A stretch of DNA of 64,000 nucleotides from Desulfobacterales bacterium (GCA_034520365.1 JAXHNP010000007.1:868001-932000), one strand, 5' to 3'; counted from the stretch's first letter, positions 32,854 to 40,609 are shown. The notes: generated from the sequence alone by a model not told the origin. Program-made: numbers and translations.

Positions 32854-34953
32854 TTATCTCTCGTGATTATTACCCAAATGGTTTAAAATCAGCGTAAGCG
32901 GCTGATCATCCTCGCCCTCGCCGGCATAGCGCACCGGGCCGGGATGCCGGAAATCATCGGGCCCGGGGCGGGCGGCCAGCCATTTTTCCCGAAGCGATTT
33001 GACCGCCTGGAAAGCCGGGGAATCAATGTCAACGGTGGTACGCACAAGAACCAGGGCGAGTTTGCTTTTCCGTTCCTCCAGATGCATCATCGGGGCAATG
33101 GGGATGCCGATGGGCTCCCAGTCGGCAAAGCTTTTCTCAAGGTTTTTAATCCCCGCCATCTGGCCGGTGGCTTTGTTTGCAATCAGCGAGAAAACCCCCC
33201 ATCCCAGGTTATAGGCATAGGTGCAGTCAAACCAGGTGGGGTCGTTGCCGCGGCCGTCATAGCCATAAAAGTGGTCCTGGGTGCTGAACTTGGGCACCGA
33301 GGCCTGGAAAATCTTTTTGACCGGCCCGGGGATATCGGGATTGGATTTTAATCCGGCTGCCTTGTCCAGTTCCTGTTTCAGGGTTTTAAGCGAGACGATC
33401 GCCGGGCGGGTTAGCAGAAAATGCGCATCCGTGCCGTAGTTGTGAAACAGCACCGGCCCGTAGGCATCCGGGTCCAGCCCGCCGTTTTCCATGGTCCGCC
33501 GGTACCAGGGCCGCTCGATACCGATCTTGTATTCCCCTTTTTCCTGGAGGATCTTAAGGTAGTCCTTGACCAGGCCCATGATCACCTTTTCGGTCTGCAC
33601 CTGGGAGAACTGGAAATTGCCGTGGCTGTCGCGCTCGGTAAGCAGCCCCTCCTGGAAGAATTCCGGGATGTCATTGAAAAGGTCGTCATCCCGGGTGTTC
33701 CAGATGGTGAACGTGTTTTCCTCCCGGGAGAGCCGGGCCAGACGGCGCAGGTAATCGAGTTTTTCCTCCAGGGTGAGGAAATCCGAATGAAAATCCGTAT
33801 CATGGGTGCTGTTGTAGTCCGCGATAATGGTGTTGAGTTTAATGATAAAGATCTGGATTTCATTGATAAACTCAAGTATCCCCTCGGGGATGATGACCAC
33901 GCCGTAGTTTTTGCCCACCGCCGCCCGGCGCACGATTCCGTCGCAGATCACCCGGGAGATGTGGCGCAGGGTCATCCCATAGGCGGTGTAATCAATGGTG
34001 CCCTGTTTTTTGGCCCGCTCCAGCCGTTCGGTATCCACAAACTCGGCCAGCTCCTCGCCGATCACCAGGATGTTGGGGTGTACCTGAAGGCCCACTTCCA
34101 GCCCCAGGTGGCTGGCGGAGCGGCCCATGACCTTGCAGATATGCCAGTATTTAACATCTGAGCTGCAGTCCGTGGAGAGGTTGCTGATATCATTGGCAAA
34201 GGCCCGGGCGGCGGTGTGGAAGCCAAAGGAAATGGCCACCAGCTGGTTATCGTCCTTGTCCCGGGCCTGCAGATCGCCGTCAATGGTTTTGGGCACCCCC
34301 ATGACCTGAATCCCGTCGTTGTAGAGTTCCTGGGCAAGGAAAGCCGCATTGGTGTTGGAATCATCACCGCCCACAATCACCAGGGCATCCAGATCCAGAA
34401 ATTTGCAGGTCTCCCGGGCCAGGGCGATTTTTTCCTGGGTATCGATTTTGGTCCGACCGGTCTTAATCATCGAAAACCCGCCGATATTCCGATAGTTTTC
34501 AATGATTTTGCGCGTGAGTTCGATATAGTTTCTCTCCAGAAGCCCGTCCGGGCCCATCAGGAAGCCGAACAGCCGGCTTTCCGGATTGGCCGCGGTCATG
34601 GCGTCAAAAACCCCGGCAATCACGTTGTGCCCGCCCGGGGCCGGGCCGCCGGAGAAAACAATGCCGACATGGCGCTTTTTTTCATAGGATGCGCGCACGC
34701 TGTCATCAGGGGCCTCGGTCCCGGCAATCTTCTGCACCGGGTTGTCGATGATATCCGGCAGATGCTCCCGGCAGGCCGGGTGGATTTTGAACTGATGCCG
34801 GGTATCCGGGGACAGATAGGTGTAAGGGGTTTTAAAGGCCGGGCAGAGCTCCGGGATAAAGCTAAGCCGTTTCAGCAGCACGGTGTTGTTGGAACTGATC
34901 GCCTGGGCCACTTCGGGTTTTGACAGGAAATTATCTATGTTCTCAAAGGTCAT
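32854..34953 (-). CDS. pyrophosphate-type 6-phosphofructokinase
   Basis: Interconverts fructose 6-phosphate and fructose 1,6-bisphosphate. About 699 residues from the ATG of MTFENIDNFLSKPEVAQAI, chosen for the GGGAGGG Shine-Dalgarno directly upstream. The phosphoryl donor site reads VGGDDSNTNAA (GGDDS, not GGDGS), and the active site reads VPKTIDGDL; both are marks of the PPi-dependent, reversible enzyme. Length fits the long plant-like clade. PPi use would save ATP and is common in anaerobes. Convergent with mrp, only 7 bp between stop codons. Confidence 0.92.
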   Translation of the reverse strand: MTFENIDNFLSKPEVAQAISSNNTVLLKRLSFIPELCPAFKTPYTYLSPDTRHQFKIHPACREHLPDIIDNPVQKIAGTEAPDDSVRASYEKKRHVGIVFSGGPAPGGHNVIAGVFDAMTAANPESRLFGFLMGPDGLLERNYIELTRKIIENYRNIGGFSMIKTGRTKIDTQEKIALARETCKFLDLDALVIVGGDDSNTNAAFLAQELYNDGIQVMGVPKTIDGDLQARDKDDNQLVAISFGFHTAARAFANDISNLSTDCSSDVKYWHICKVMGRSASHLGLEVGLQVHPNILVIGEELAEFVDTERLERAKKQGTIDYTAYGMTLRHISRVICDGIVRRAAVGKNYGVVIIPEGILEFINEIQIFIIKLNTIIADYNSTHDTDFHSDFLTLEEKLDYLRRLARLSREENTFTIWNTRDDDLFNDIPEFFQEGLLTERDSHGNFQFSQVQTEKVIMGLVKDYLKILQEKGEYKIGIERPWYRRTMENGGLDPDAYGPVLFHNYGTDAHFLLTRPAIVSLKTLKQELDKAAGLKSNPDIPGPVKKIFQASVPKFSTQDHFYGYDGRGNDPTWFDCTYAYNLGWGVFSLIANKATGQMAGIKNLEKSFADWEPIGIPIAPMMHLEERKSKLALVLVRTTVDIDSPAFQAVKSLREKWLAARPGPDDFRHPGPVRYAGEGEDDQPLTLILNHLGNNHER

Positions 34954-35014
34954 TTTCCCTCCCACAAGGTCGCCATTGACAGGTAACACGGTAAATTTGT
35001 TCTATCTATTTTTC

Positions 35015-35083
35015 AGGCGGGCACGGTGGCCCGCCCTACGCGACAATGCCGACATTTTGTAGGGTCGGCCACCGTGCCGACCT
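35015..35083. repeat. GTAGGG/CCCTAC inverted repeat
   Basis: GCGGGCACGGTGGCCCGCC with CTAC at the left and GTAGGGTCGGCCACCGTGCC at the right face each other across about 20 bp. It is of a common interspersed palindromic type and lies upstream of the PFK gene. Confidence 0.65.
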
Positions 35084-35244
35084 CACATGCGAGAAACCCC
35101 ATGGTTATGGGGTTGTTTGCCAGAACAAATTCACCGTGTGACAGGTAAGTGGTTATTTGATTTATTATTTTAGTTATATCGGAAATGCCGTGCCAGTCAA
35201 GAAAACAATGGGATTTAAACGGGTTGCTGGCTTGGCCGGGAAGA

Positions 35245-35303
35245 GTCAGGATTGGTAATGTTGTCAGGATTGGTAATTGACAAACTGGAAATGATTGTAT
35301 AAG
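35245..35303 (+). promoter_or_regulatory. aroF promoter with 15-bp direct repeat
   Basis: GTCAGGATTGGTAAT occurs at 35245-35259 and again at 35263-35277, an 18-bp period. The second copy runs into TTGACA at 35277-35282; TATAAG follows at 35298-35303 (15-bp spacer, shorter than ideal). The start site would be near 35310, 30 bases before the leader peptide. Repeats on one face at the -35 box suggest an operator; the protein is unknown. Confidence 0.45.
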
Positions 35304-35339
35304 AGAAAATAAAGATATTTTAAATTTCGGGAGTTTTTG

Positions 35340-35426
35340 ATGATTCAAACTTATCGGCAATGGTTCTGGTACTGGTGGCGCAGGCGTCATAGCCAGGGGT
35401 GGGCCGTGCGGCAGGTACCGATTTAG
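35340..35426 (+). CDS. aromatic-rich attenuator leader peptide of aroF
   Basis: A 28-codon frame with GGGAG six bases before its ATG and a TAG stop. Residues 8-13 read WFWYWW, and Y5 and W21 add two more: eight aromatic residues in 28, against almost none expected in a random frame this long. Tandem codons for the end products of the pathway are the mark of leader peptides such as trpL and pheL. The peptide ends 27 bases before the terminator stem and 99 before the DAHP synthase gene. Its role is translation-rate sensing, not a protein function. Confidence 0.88.
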   Translation: MIQTYRQWFWYWWRRRHSQGWAVRQVPI

Positions 35427-35500
35427 CCGTCTAACCGATAAGTAACTGATCCAAAAACCGCGGAGCCTCTCCCATAGAGAGCCCGCGGTTTTTTTATTTT
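35396..35500 (+). terminator. transcription attenuator (antiterminator / terminator) before aroF
   Basis: Terminator: AAAAACCGCGG (35453-35463), inner stem CTCTC/GAGAG, CCGCGGTTTTTTT (35483-35495). Antiterminator: bases 35396-35411 (GGGGTGGGCCGTGCGG) can pair with 35458-35473 (CCGCGGAGCCTCTCCC) at 13 of 16 positions, counting G-U, which uses up the terminator's 5' arm. A further 9-bp pair, ACTTATCGG (35349-35357) and CCGATAAGT (35435-35443), brackets the peptide. A ribosome stalled at the Trp cluster (35361-35378) leaves 35396-35411 free; one that reaches the stop codon covers it. Confidence 0.85.
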
Positions 35501-35525
35501 AAAGGCATATCAATGGAGGTGAATC

Positions 35526-36533
35526 ATGTTAATCGTCATGCGCCGGGATGCCGGTGAAGAACAGGTCGAAACAGTCATCCGTGCACTGGAGGCCAAGGGG
35601 TATCAGGCCCGGCCCATACCCGGGGGCGACCGGGTATCCATCGCCGTGTTATTTAACAAGGAACCGGTGGATCCGGCCTGGGCACAGGAACTGCCGGGGG
35701 TTAAGGAGGCGATTCCCGTCACCCGTCCCTTTAAGCTGGTCAGCCGCGAAACCAAGCCGGAGGATACGGTGGTCACGGTGGGCGATATCCGTATCGGCGA
35801 CCGGGGAATGGCGATTATTGCCGGGCCGTGCGCCATAGAGGATGAGGACCGGGCCATGCGGATTGCCGAGCAGGTCAGTTCGGCCGGTGCGCATTTATTC
35901 CGGGGCGGGGCGTTTAAGCCGCGTACCTCGCCGTATTCTTTTCAGGGATTGGGGGAGGGGGGCCTTAAGATCCTTGAAAAGGTCCGGGAGACCTTTGGCA
36001 TGCCGGTGGTCACGGAAGTAATGGACCTTGAGTGCTTTGATATGGTGGAGGCTTATGCGGATATCGTGCAGATCGGCACCCGGAACATGCAGAATTTCAG
36101 TCTCCTTCGCCGGGCGGGCCAATCCCGCCGCCCCGTGCTGTTAAAACGGGGCATGTCGGCAACTGTTGACGAATGGCTCATGGCCGCGGAATATATCATG
36201 GCCGAAGGCAACGCGGATGTTATTTTATGCGAGCGCGGGGTGCGCACGTTTGTCCGCCACAGCAGAAATACCCTGGATTTTTCGGCCGTTCCCGTGGTGC
36301 AGCGGGAAAGCCATCTGCCGATCATCGTGGACCCCAGCCATGCGGCCGGGTTCCGGGACCAGGTCATGCCGCTGGCCCGGGCCGCCGCTGCGGTCAACGC
36401 CCACGGCGTGATGGTGGAGGTTCACAATGAGCCGGAAAAAGCCCGAAGCGACGGCGTGCAGTCCCTTTACCCCCATCAGTTTGAAACCCTTTGCAGACAG
36501 ATGCGGGCGATCTATGATATTGTGCAGCATTAG
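35526..36533 (+). CDS. aroF: 3-deoxy-7-phosphoheptulonate (DAHP) synthase, type I-beta
   Basis: First enzyme of the shikimate pathway: phosphoenolpyruvate plus erythrose 4-phosphate to DAHP. 335 residues. The first about 65 form the ferredoxin-like regulatory domain known from Thermotoga DAHP synthase (MLIVMRRDAGEEQVETVIRA), which mediates feedback inhibition by Tyr or Phe. The barrel has IAGPCAIE, GGAFKPRTSPYSFQG, QIGTRNMQNF, LKRGMSATVDEWLMAAEYI, and the metal-binding DPSHAAG. GGAGGT precedes the ATG. It lies behind the attenuator and 213 bp before aroB; both enzyme and transcript thus seem tuned to aromatic amino acids. Confidence 0.95.
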   Translation: MLIVMRRDAGEEQVETVIRALEAKGYQARPIPGGDRVSIAVLFNKEPVDPAWAQELPGVKEAIPVTRPFKLVSRETKPEDTVVTVGDIRIGDRGMAIIAGPCAIEDEDRAMRIAEQVSSAGAHLFRGGAFKPRTSPYSFQGLGEGGLKILEKVRETFGMPVVTEVMDLECFDMVEAYADIVQIGTRNMQNFSLLRRAGQSRRPVLLKRGMSATVDEWLMAAEYIMAEGNADVILCERGVRTFVRHSRNTLDFSAVPVVQRESHLPIIVDPSHAAGFRDQVMPLARAAAAVNAHGVMVEVHNEPEKARSDGVQSLYPHQFETLCRQMRAIYDIVQH

Positions 36534-36544
36534 AGTAACACCTA

Positions 36545-36660
36545 AAATTAACGCTCGCTCCGTACTCGTACGCGTGCTCGTACTCGTAATCGGCATTTAA
36601 ATTTTTCGAGTACGAGTACGAGAGCCGTCCCGCTTGCGCGGGACTGAGTACGATCAGTTT
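36545..36660. repeat. CGTACTCGTA repeats and hairpins between aroF and aroB
   Basis: CTCGTACTCG (near 36575) and CGAGTACGAGTACGAG (36608) form an inverted pair made of 6-base units GTACTC. Immediately after, GTCCCGCTTGCGCGGGAC is a perfect 7-bp hairpin. At 36701-36735 comes CCTTCTCCCTCTGGGAGAAG, a separate repeat also found at 59431-59458. Function unknown; it may weaken readthrough from aroF into aroB. Confidence 0.6.
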
Positions 36661-36745
36661 CCTGATTGTCGATTTTAAGTGGCATTTAAATTACACTAGT
36701 CCCCTTCTCCCTCTGGGAGAAGGCTGGGATGAGGGTAAAAATTTT

Positions 36746-37774
36746 ATGAAAACACGCACCATATCCGGCCAGACCGGCAAGTCCCAAATTCTGGCGGGCG
36801 AATCTTTAGACAACCTGGCGGGTTATCTGCCCGCCGGACGCACTGTCATCATTACCGATGATAATGTCGAAAGGCTCTACAGCGCCGCGTTTCCCAGCCG
36901 GGAGGTGATCCCCGTCGGCCAGGGCGAGGCCGTTAAGACCCTGGAGACCGTATCCGCGATTTATGACCAGCTGATCGAATCCCAGGCGGACCGCTCGGTA
37001 TTCCTGTTGGGCATCGGCGGCGGGATTGTCTGTGATATTGCCGGGTTTGTCGCATCCACTTACCTGCGTGGCGTGCGCTTCGGATACGTGCCCACCACGC
37101 TGCTGGCCCAGGTGGATGCCAGCGTGGGCGGCAAGACCGGGGTGAATTTTCGGGGGTATAAGAATATGGTGGGGGTGTTCAATCAGCCCGGGTTTGTGCT
37201 GTGCGACCCCCGGGTGTTAAAGACCCTGCCGGCAAGAGACCTTGCCTGCGGATTTGCCGAGGTGGTCAAACACGCGGCCATTTACGATGCGGATTATTTT
37301 GAGTTTCTGGAGCAGGAAGCGAGCCGTGCCCGATCCCTTGATCCTGAAGTCATGACGCGGGTGGTGTATGATTCCATTGCCATCAAGGCCGATGTGGTGA
37401 GCCGGGATGAGCGGGAAAAAGGCGAGCGCCGCAAATTGAACTTCGGCCATACCTTCGGCCATGCGGTGGAAAAAACCGAAGGCCTGCCGCATGGGGAGGC
37501 GGTTGCCATCGGGATGATGATGGCCGCACGCCTGTCCATGAGCCGGCATATGCTGGATCAAAAATCCGTCGATCGCCTGGCCGCCTTGCTGTCGGCATTC
37601 CACCTGCCTCTTGAAAGCCAAGTGGACCAAAAACAAATCATGGATGCCCTGGCCCGGGACAAAAAGCGCGAAGGCGATGAAATCCACTTCGTGCTTTTGG
37701 AACGCCTCGGCCGGGCCGTGGTTCAGGCTATTCCCATCAGTGAATTGCAGGAGTTGATTGGACTTTCGGAATGA
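36746..37774 (+). CDS. aroB: 3-dehydroquinate synthase AroB
   Basis: Second shikimate-pathway enzyme, an NAD- and metal-dependent lyase turning DAHP into dehydroquinate. 342 residues with LGIGGGIVCDIAGFVASTYL, VPTTLLAQVDASVGGKTGVN, and the metal ligands in GFAEVVKHAAIYD (Glu), NFGHTFGHAVEK (His) and GLPHGEAVAIGM (His). Length is standard. No convincing Shine-Dalgarno: GGGATGAGGG, part of a dispersed repeat, lies 12 bases upstream and may serve. It follows aroF on the same strand, the same two-step order as the pathway. Confidence 0.95.
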   Translation: MKTRTISGQTGKSQILAGESLDNLAGYLPAGRTVIITDDNVERLYSAAFPSREVIPVGQGEAVKTLETVSAIYDQLIESQADRSVFLLGIGGGIVCDIAGFVASTYLRGVRFGYVPTTLLAQVDASVGGKTGVNFRGYKNMVGVFNQPGFVLCDPRVLKTLPARDLACGFAEVVKHAAIYDADYFEFLEQEASRARSLDPEVMTRVVYDSIAIKADVVSRDEREKGERRKLNFGHTFGHAVEKTEGLPHGEAVAIGMMMAARLSMSRHMLDQKSVDRLAALLSAFHLPLESQVDQKQIMDALARDKKREGDEIHFVLLERLGRAVVQAIPISELQELIGLSE

Positions 37775-37909
37775 GATCGCTCCTTGCGCTTTCAAATTAG
37801 AGAAAGAATTGCACCTATCACGTTAAAATGGTATTATTTATAAAATTATTAGAATATTATTTGGGCTTTTCCCTTTCGAACGATTTCTAATGCATCCATT
37901 GATTCAAAA

Positions 37910-38107
37910 ATGAAGCAAATAGAAGAAAGCTATCAACTAATCTCGGTAGACGACCGTTCATTTGATGTCCGCTTCTGGCAGGAACAGGGGGATCTGGCAA
38001 TATTTGAAGCGGTTACGGAGATGCTAAAGGATTATTTCTTGATCAGGGGCGAAAATGCTGACGAGTTCAGACTTCAAAGAACTGTTGAATCTTTTCGAAA
38101 AGCATAA
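37910..38107 (+). CDS. small partner protein of nucleotidyltransferase pair
   Basis: 65 residues, acidic and helical (MKQIEESYQLISVDDRSFDV, then RFWQEQGDLAIFEAVTEMLKDYFLI). It overlaps the next gene by 53 bp in another frame, so the two are cotranscribed and coupled. I do not recognise a family. Small proteins that overlap nucleotidyltransferase genes are often antitoxins or partners in toxin-antitoxin-like pairs, which is how I read it, with low certainty. No clear Shine-Dalgarno. Confidence 0.6.
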   Translation: MKQIEESYQLISVDDRSFDVRFWQEQGDLAIFEAVTEMLKDYFLIRGENADEFRLQRTVESFRKA

Positions 38108-38528
38108 CATTCGGTATCTTATTGTGGGTGGGTATGCTGTCATGAAATACAGCGAACCTCGCTTCACGAAAGATCTTGATGTGTTTATTGCCACGGATCA
38201 AGATAATGCAAAAAGGGTTTATGAAGCTTTAAAGGAGTTTGGGGCACCGCTTGAAGATCTTTCGCCGGAGGACTTCACACACAAAGGCTATTTTTATCAA
38301 ATGGGCAGACCTCCGCTGCGTGTGGATATTATGATGTCTATTCCGGGTGTGGAGTTTAATAGCGCATGGGAAAATCGAAGATTAGTTGAACTCAATGACA
38401 ACAGGGTCTTTTTTATTTCCAGGCAGGATCTCATTCAGGCAAAGAAAGCCAGCGGCCGGCCGCAGGATCAAATCGACCTCGAAAAGCTCAAAAAAGCTGA
38501 AGATTTGGACGATAGTTCTGGCCACTAA
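38055..38528 (+). CDS. nucleotidyltransferase (DUF6036/MNT-like)
   Basis: 157 residues with the polymerase-beta-type nucleotidyltransferase signature: VGGYAVMKYSEPRFTKDLDV has the GG and the D-x-D (DLD) metal residues, and a third acidic residue lies in RVDIMMS (Asp). This family includes antitoxin-type and toxin-type transferases that add nucleotides to proteins or tRNA. The start overlaps the 65-residue frame. The region marks the left edge of the accessory island 37.9-43.2 kb. Confidence 0.8.
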   Translation: MLTSSDFKELLNLFEKHNIRYLIVGGYAVMKYSEPRFTKDLDVFIATDQDNAKRVYEALKEFGAPLEDLSPEDFTHKGYFYQMGRPPLRVDIMMSIPGVEFNSAWENRRLVELNDNRVFFISRQDLIQAKKASGRPQDQIDLEKLKKAEDLDDSSGH

Positions 38529-38714
38529 TTCAGCAAAATAAGAGCCGATCTTATGTCCCCGACCCATTGAGGACAAGGCGGCTGAAAAAAGAAACCGGAA
38601 AGCGGAAAAAAAGGCAAATAATGCAAGCGACGGATCAAAAACCTAAGGATTCGCCCTTTCCGGTAAGCATCGGAAACACCGTCAAAAAGCCGAAATTTAG
38701 AAATGGAGATTGTG

Positions 38715-39155
38715 ATGGCAGATTTTTCACTTTGCCGGCTGAAAGTTTTTAATACATGGGATCCCGTTGAGGACAGAAATTTCTGGGAAGCAGAAATTGA
38801 AGTGCCTGATAATTATTCTTTATTTGATCTGCATCTTTATATGCAGCAGATTATAGATTTTGACAATGACCATTTGTTTGGATTCTTTGCCGGCAGAAAC
38901 GAGCGCCATCGCAAACTGATATTTTCGGAAGATGCCGGTTATCCCTTTGATGGCGGGGAGTATGAAAAAATTCTGTTAAAAGATATTTACCCGCTCAAAG
39001 GGCTAAAACTTTATTATGTTTTCGACTTTGGCGATAAGTGGGTGTTTGAGTTTCAAAAAAGCCGGAAAAAGGCAAGGGTTGAGCAATGTGTCCAATATCC
39101 GCGGATCGTCTCGGATAATGGGGTCAGGTTAATTCAGTATTACGCAGGCGAATAA
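38715..39155 (+). CDS. plasmid pRiA4b ORF-3 family protein
   Basis: About 146 residues from MADFSLCRLKVF; a Met four codons earlier is also possible. GGAGA lies about 8 bases before the chosen ATG. The fold signature is clear: WEAEIEVPDNYSLFDLHLYM, then FFAGR, then YVFDFGDKWVFEFQ. The family is named after a plasmid gene and is often found in mobile or IS-associated contexts; its biochemical role is unknown. The 174 bp before it hold a short Lys-rich open stretch that I cannot assign. Confidence 0.8.
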   Translation: MADFSLCRLKVFNTWDPVEDRNFWEAEIEVPDNYSLFDLHLYMQQIIDFDNDHLFGFFAGRNERHRKLIFSEDAGYPFDGGEYEKILLKDIYPLKGLKLYYVFDFGDKWVFEFQKSRKKARVEQCVQYPRIVSDNGVRLIQYYAGE

Positions 39156-39327
39156 GGCAAATCCGGGAATCTGTAGAAGACGACTTTGAAGGCATCCGGC
39201 CCATATTTTATGAGATCGCGGGCCGCCGGCCCATGGCGTTTAACCATCACAGTCAGGGCTATGCCGATGCCTTGGTCATGTAAAAATGGCTGGATAGTTG
39301 ACAGGCAGAAATGAGGGTGCGTACTGT
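39156..39327. other. unassigned stretch with coherent open frame
   Basis: Between the pRiA4b-type gene and the antitoxin gene. On the plus strand one frame reads RESVEDDFEGIRPIFYEIAG and then RRPMAFNHHSQGYADALVM before a stop; it has no start codon at a useful place. It may be the end of a deleted gene. I do not recognise it. Confidence 0.25.
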
Positions 39328-40146
39328 TTAATCAGATATCTCTATTAATTCTGAAGCCAGCGCATAGGAAATCATATACCCGGTCGGAGTGTCCTGCCAA
39401 ACATGCTCCCGGTGCGCCGCGTCATAGACCATCCGATCTTCCGGAAATGTTTTGGCGACTTTCTCAATAACTGACATTTCTTCGGCGCTGAGAGGCTCTG
39501 CTTCCGCTGTATCTGAATCCTTGATCTCATCAATTAAATCCCGGTAGTTATTAAGTTGCGGGCCATACGTAATGGCTGCGTAGGCAGCTCCGGTTAGGCC
39601 CCGCCCCAGTCTCTGGTATGCCAGCATATCCGCATACCACAGGTATTTCGCCACAAATAAAAATTTATCCGTTTTTTTGATCAGCCGCCGGTTTAATCGC
39701 CCTTCAAGTTGTTTGATGACGAGTTTGATCCGCGGCAGTGACAGGGGGCGGTTCCCATGATAGACATCGCCCGGGCAGTCATCCATTAAATAAGTCCTGA
39801 GGAGCTTATCCATCGAGGCGCTCTGTATATTGGATTTTTCCCAGCGTTTAATGCTGGCCACGCCGACTTCGATTAAATCAGCGAGTTCTTCCTGGGTCAG
39901 CCCTTTGGCCTGCCTAAGGTCACGAATTGCCGTTCCGGTTAACAGGCCCATTTTTTTCCGGTAGCCCTCGGCGATTTGATGCTGCACGTCAGCTGTGGCG
40001 GCAATGTCGGCCGCGGTTAATCCGCACTCCGGACATACGTGTTCTTTTACCGCCACCTCCAGCTCAACACCCCGGAAAGTGGTTGATTTTAAATTGGTCT
40101 GGCGCTTCATCGGTCCGTGCCCTTTCGGGCATTCTTTGGCGCTCAT
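39328..40146 (-). CDS. MqsA-like antitoxin with XRE HTH and Panacea (DUF4065) domain
   Basis: 272 residues in three parts. Residues 1-60: a YgiT/MqsA-type zinc finger (C6, H10, C38, C41 in ECPKGH and VCPECG). Residues about 68-105: an XRE helix-turn-helix (DLRQAKGLTQEELADLIEVG). Residues about 155-265: a Panacea domain (KYLWYADMLAYQRLGRGLTG and YGPQLNNYRDLIDEI). Panacea is known as an interchangeable antitoxin domain. Its start overlaps the toxin stop by four bases (ATGA), giving toxin-first order as in mqsRA. It likely represses the unit at the palindrome 40521-40534. Confidence 0.85.
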   Translation of the reverse strand: MSAKECPKGHGPMKRQTNLKSTTFRGVELEVAVKEHVCPECGLTAADIAATADVQHQIAEGYRKKMGLLTGTAIRDLRQAKGLTQEELADLIEVGVASIKRWEKSNIQSASMDKLLRTYLMDDCPGDVYHGNRPLSLPRIKLVIKQLEGRLNRRLIKKTDKFLFVAKYLWYADMLAYQRLGRGLTGAAYAAITYGPQLNNYRDLIDEIKDSDTAEAEPLSAEEMSVIEKVAKTFPEDRMVYDAAHREHVWQDTPTGYMISYALASELIEISD

Positions 40147-40514
40147 TTATCCTCCTTTTCGGGCCGATCTTTATGCAGTGAAACCAGCCAGAATGCATCT
40201 TGGGTCAATGCAAACTTAATATATACCGAACATTTGAAACATGCCGGTTCGACAACAAAAGCGAAAAGCTCCAAGCCGTCAATCTGCGGTTTATAGGACG
40301 TTTGAGGGGGCCGGGTGCCTTTGTAGTGGTCAGGGGTCACTTCCGATAATACATTTTGCAGAATATCCACAAGTTCGGTTTCAACATCATAGTCGAGCTC
40401 TCCTGCATCTGATGCAATCGCCACCGCATCGATAATTTCAATGCGGCCTTCCGCTATTGCTCGCCCGGCTTGGCGTATCTTGTTAAATAATTCCTTTTTT
40501 GACGGCCTATTCAT
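40143..40514 (-). CDS. MqsR-like toxin
   Basis: 123 residues. The C-terminal two thirds fit the MqsR/RelE-like RNase pattern: helices around EIIDAVAIASDAGELDYDVE, a DHYKGTRPP turn, then strands ending VYIKFALTQDAFWLVSLHKD. The likeness is by motif order, not close identity, so mRNA interferase activity is inferred. The promoter's -10 box directly abuts the ATG, so the annotated start may lie upstream of the transcript start; no other in-frame Met is near. It overlaps the antitoxin gene by four bases. Confidence 0.65.
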   Translation of the reverse strand: MNRPSKKELFNKIRQAGRAIAEGRIEIIDAVAIASDAGELDYDVETELVDILQNVLSEVTPDHYKGTRPPQTSYKPQIDGLELFAFVVEPACFKCSVYIKFALTQDAFWLVSLHKDRPEKEDK

Positions 40515-40542
40515 AGTATAGTATCAATTGATACGTTGTCAA
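40515..40542 (-). promoter_or_regulatory. toxin-antitoxin promoter with embedded palindrome
   Basis: On the minus strand TTGACA (40542-40537), 16-bp spacer, TATACT (40520-40515). The spacer holds the perfect 14-bp palindrome GTATCAATTGATAC (40521-40534), an ideal site for an HTH antitoxin repressor. The toxin ATG begins one base after the -10 box. Confidence 0.75.
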
Positions 40543-40609
40543 CGCCTTTTATTTTTTGGGGTTTAATTTTAATTAATTGTTTTTATTTTATTATTCTTAA
40601 ATCTCGGGG

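Noticed and set aside
36545-36660. CRISPR array
   Set aside because: The CGTACTCG units are short, adjacent and palindromic, with no spacers of regular size and no cas genes.
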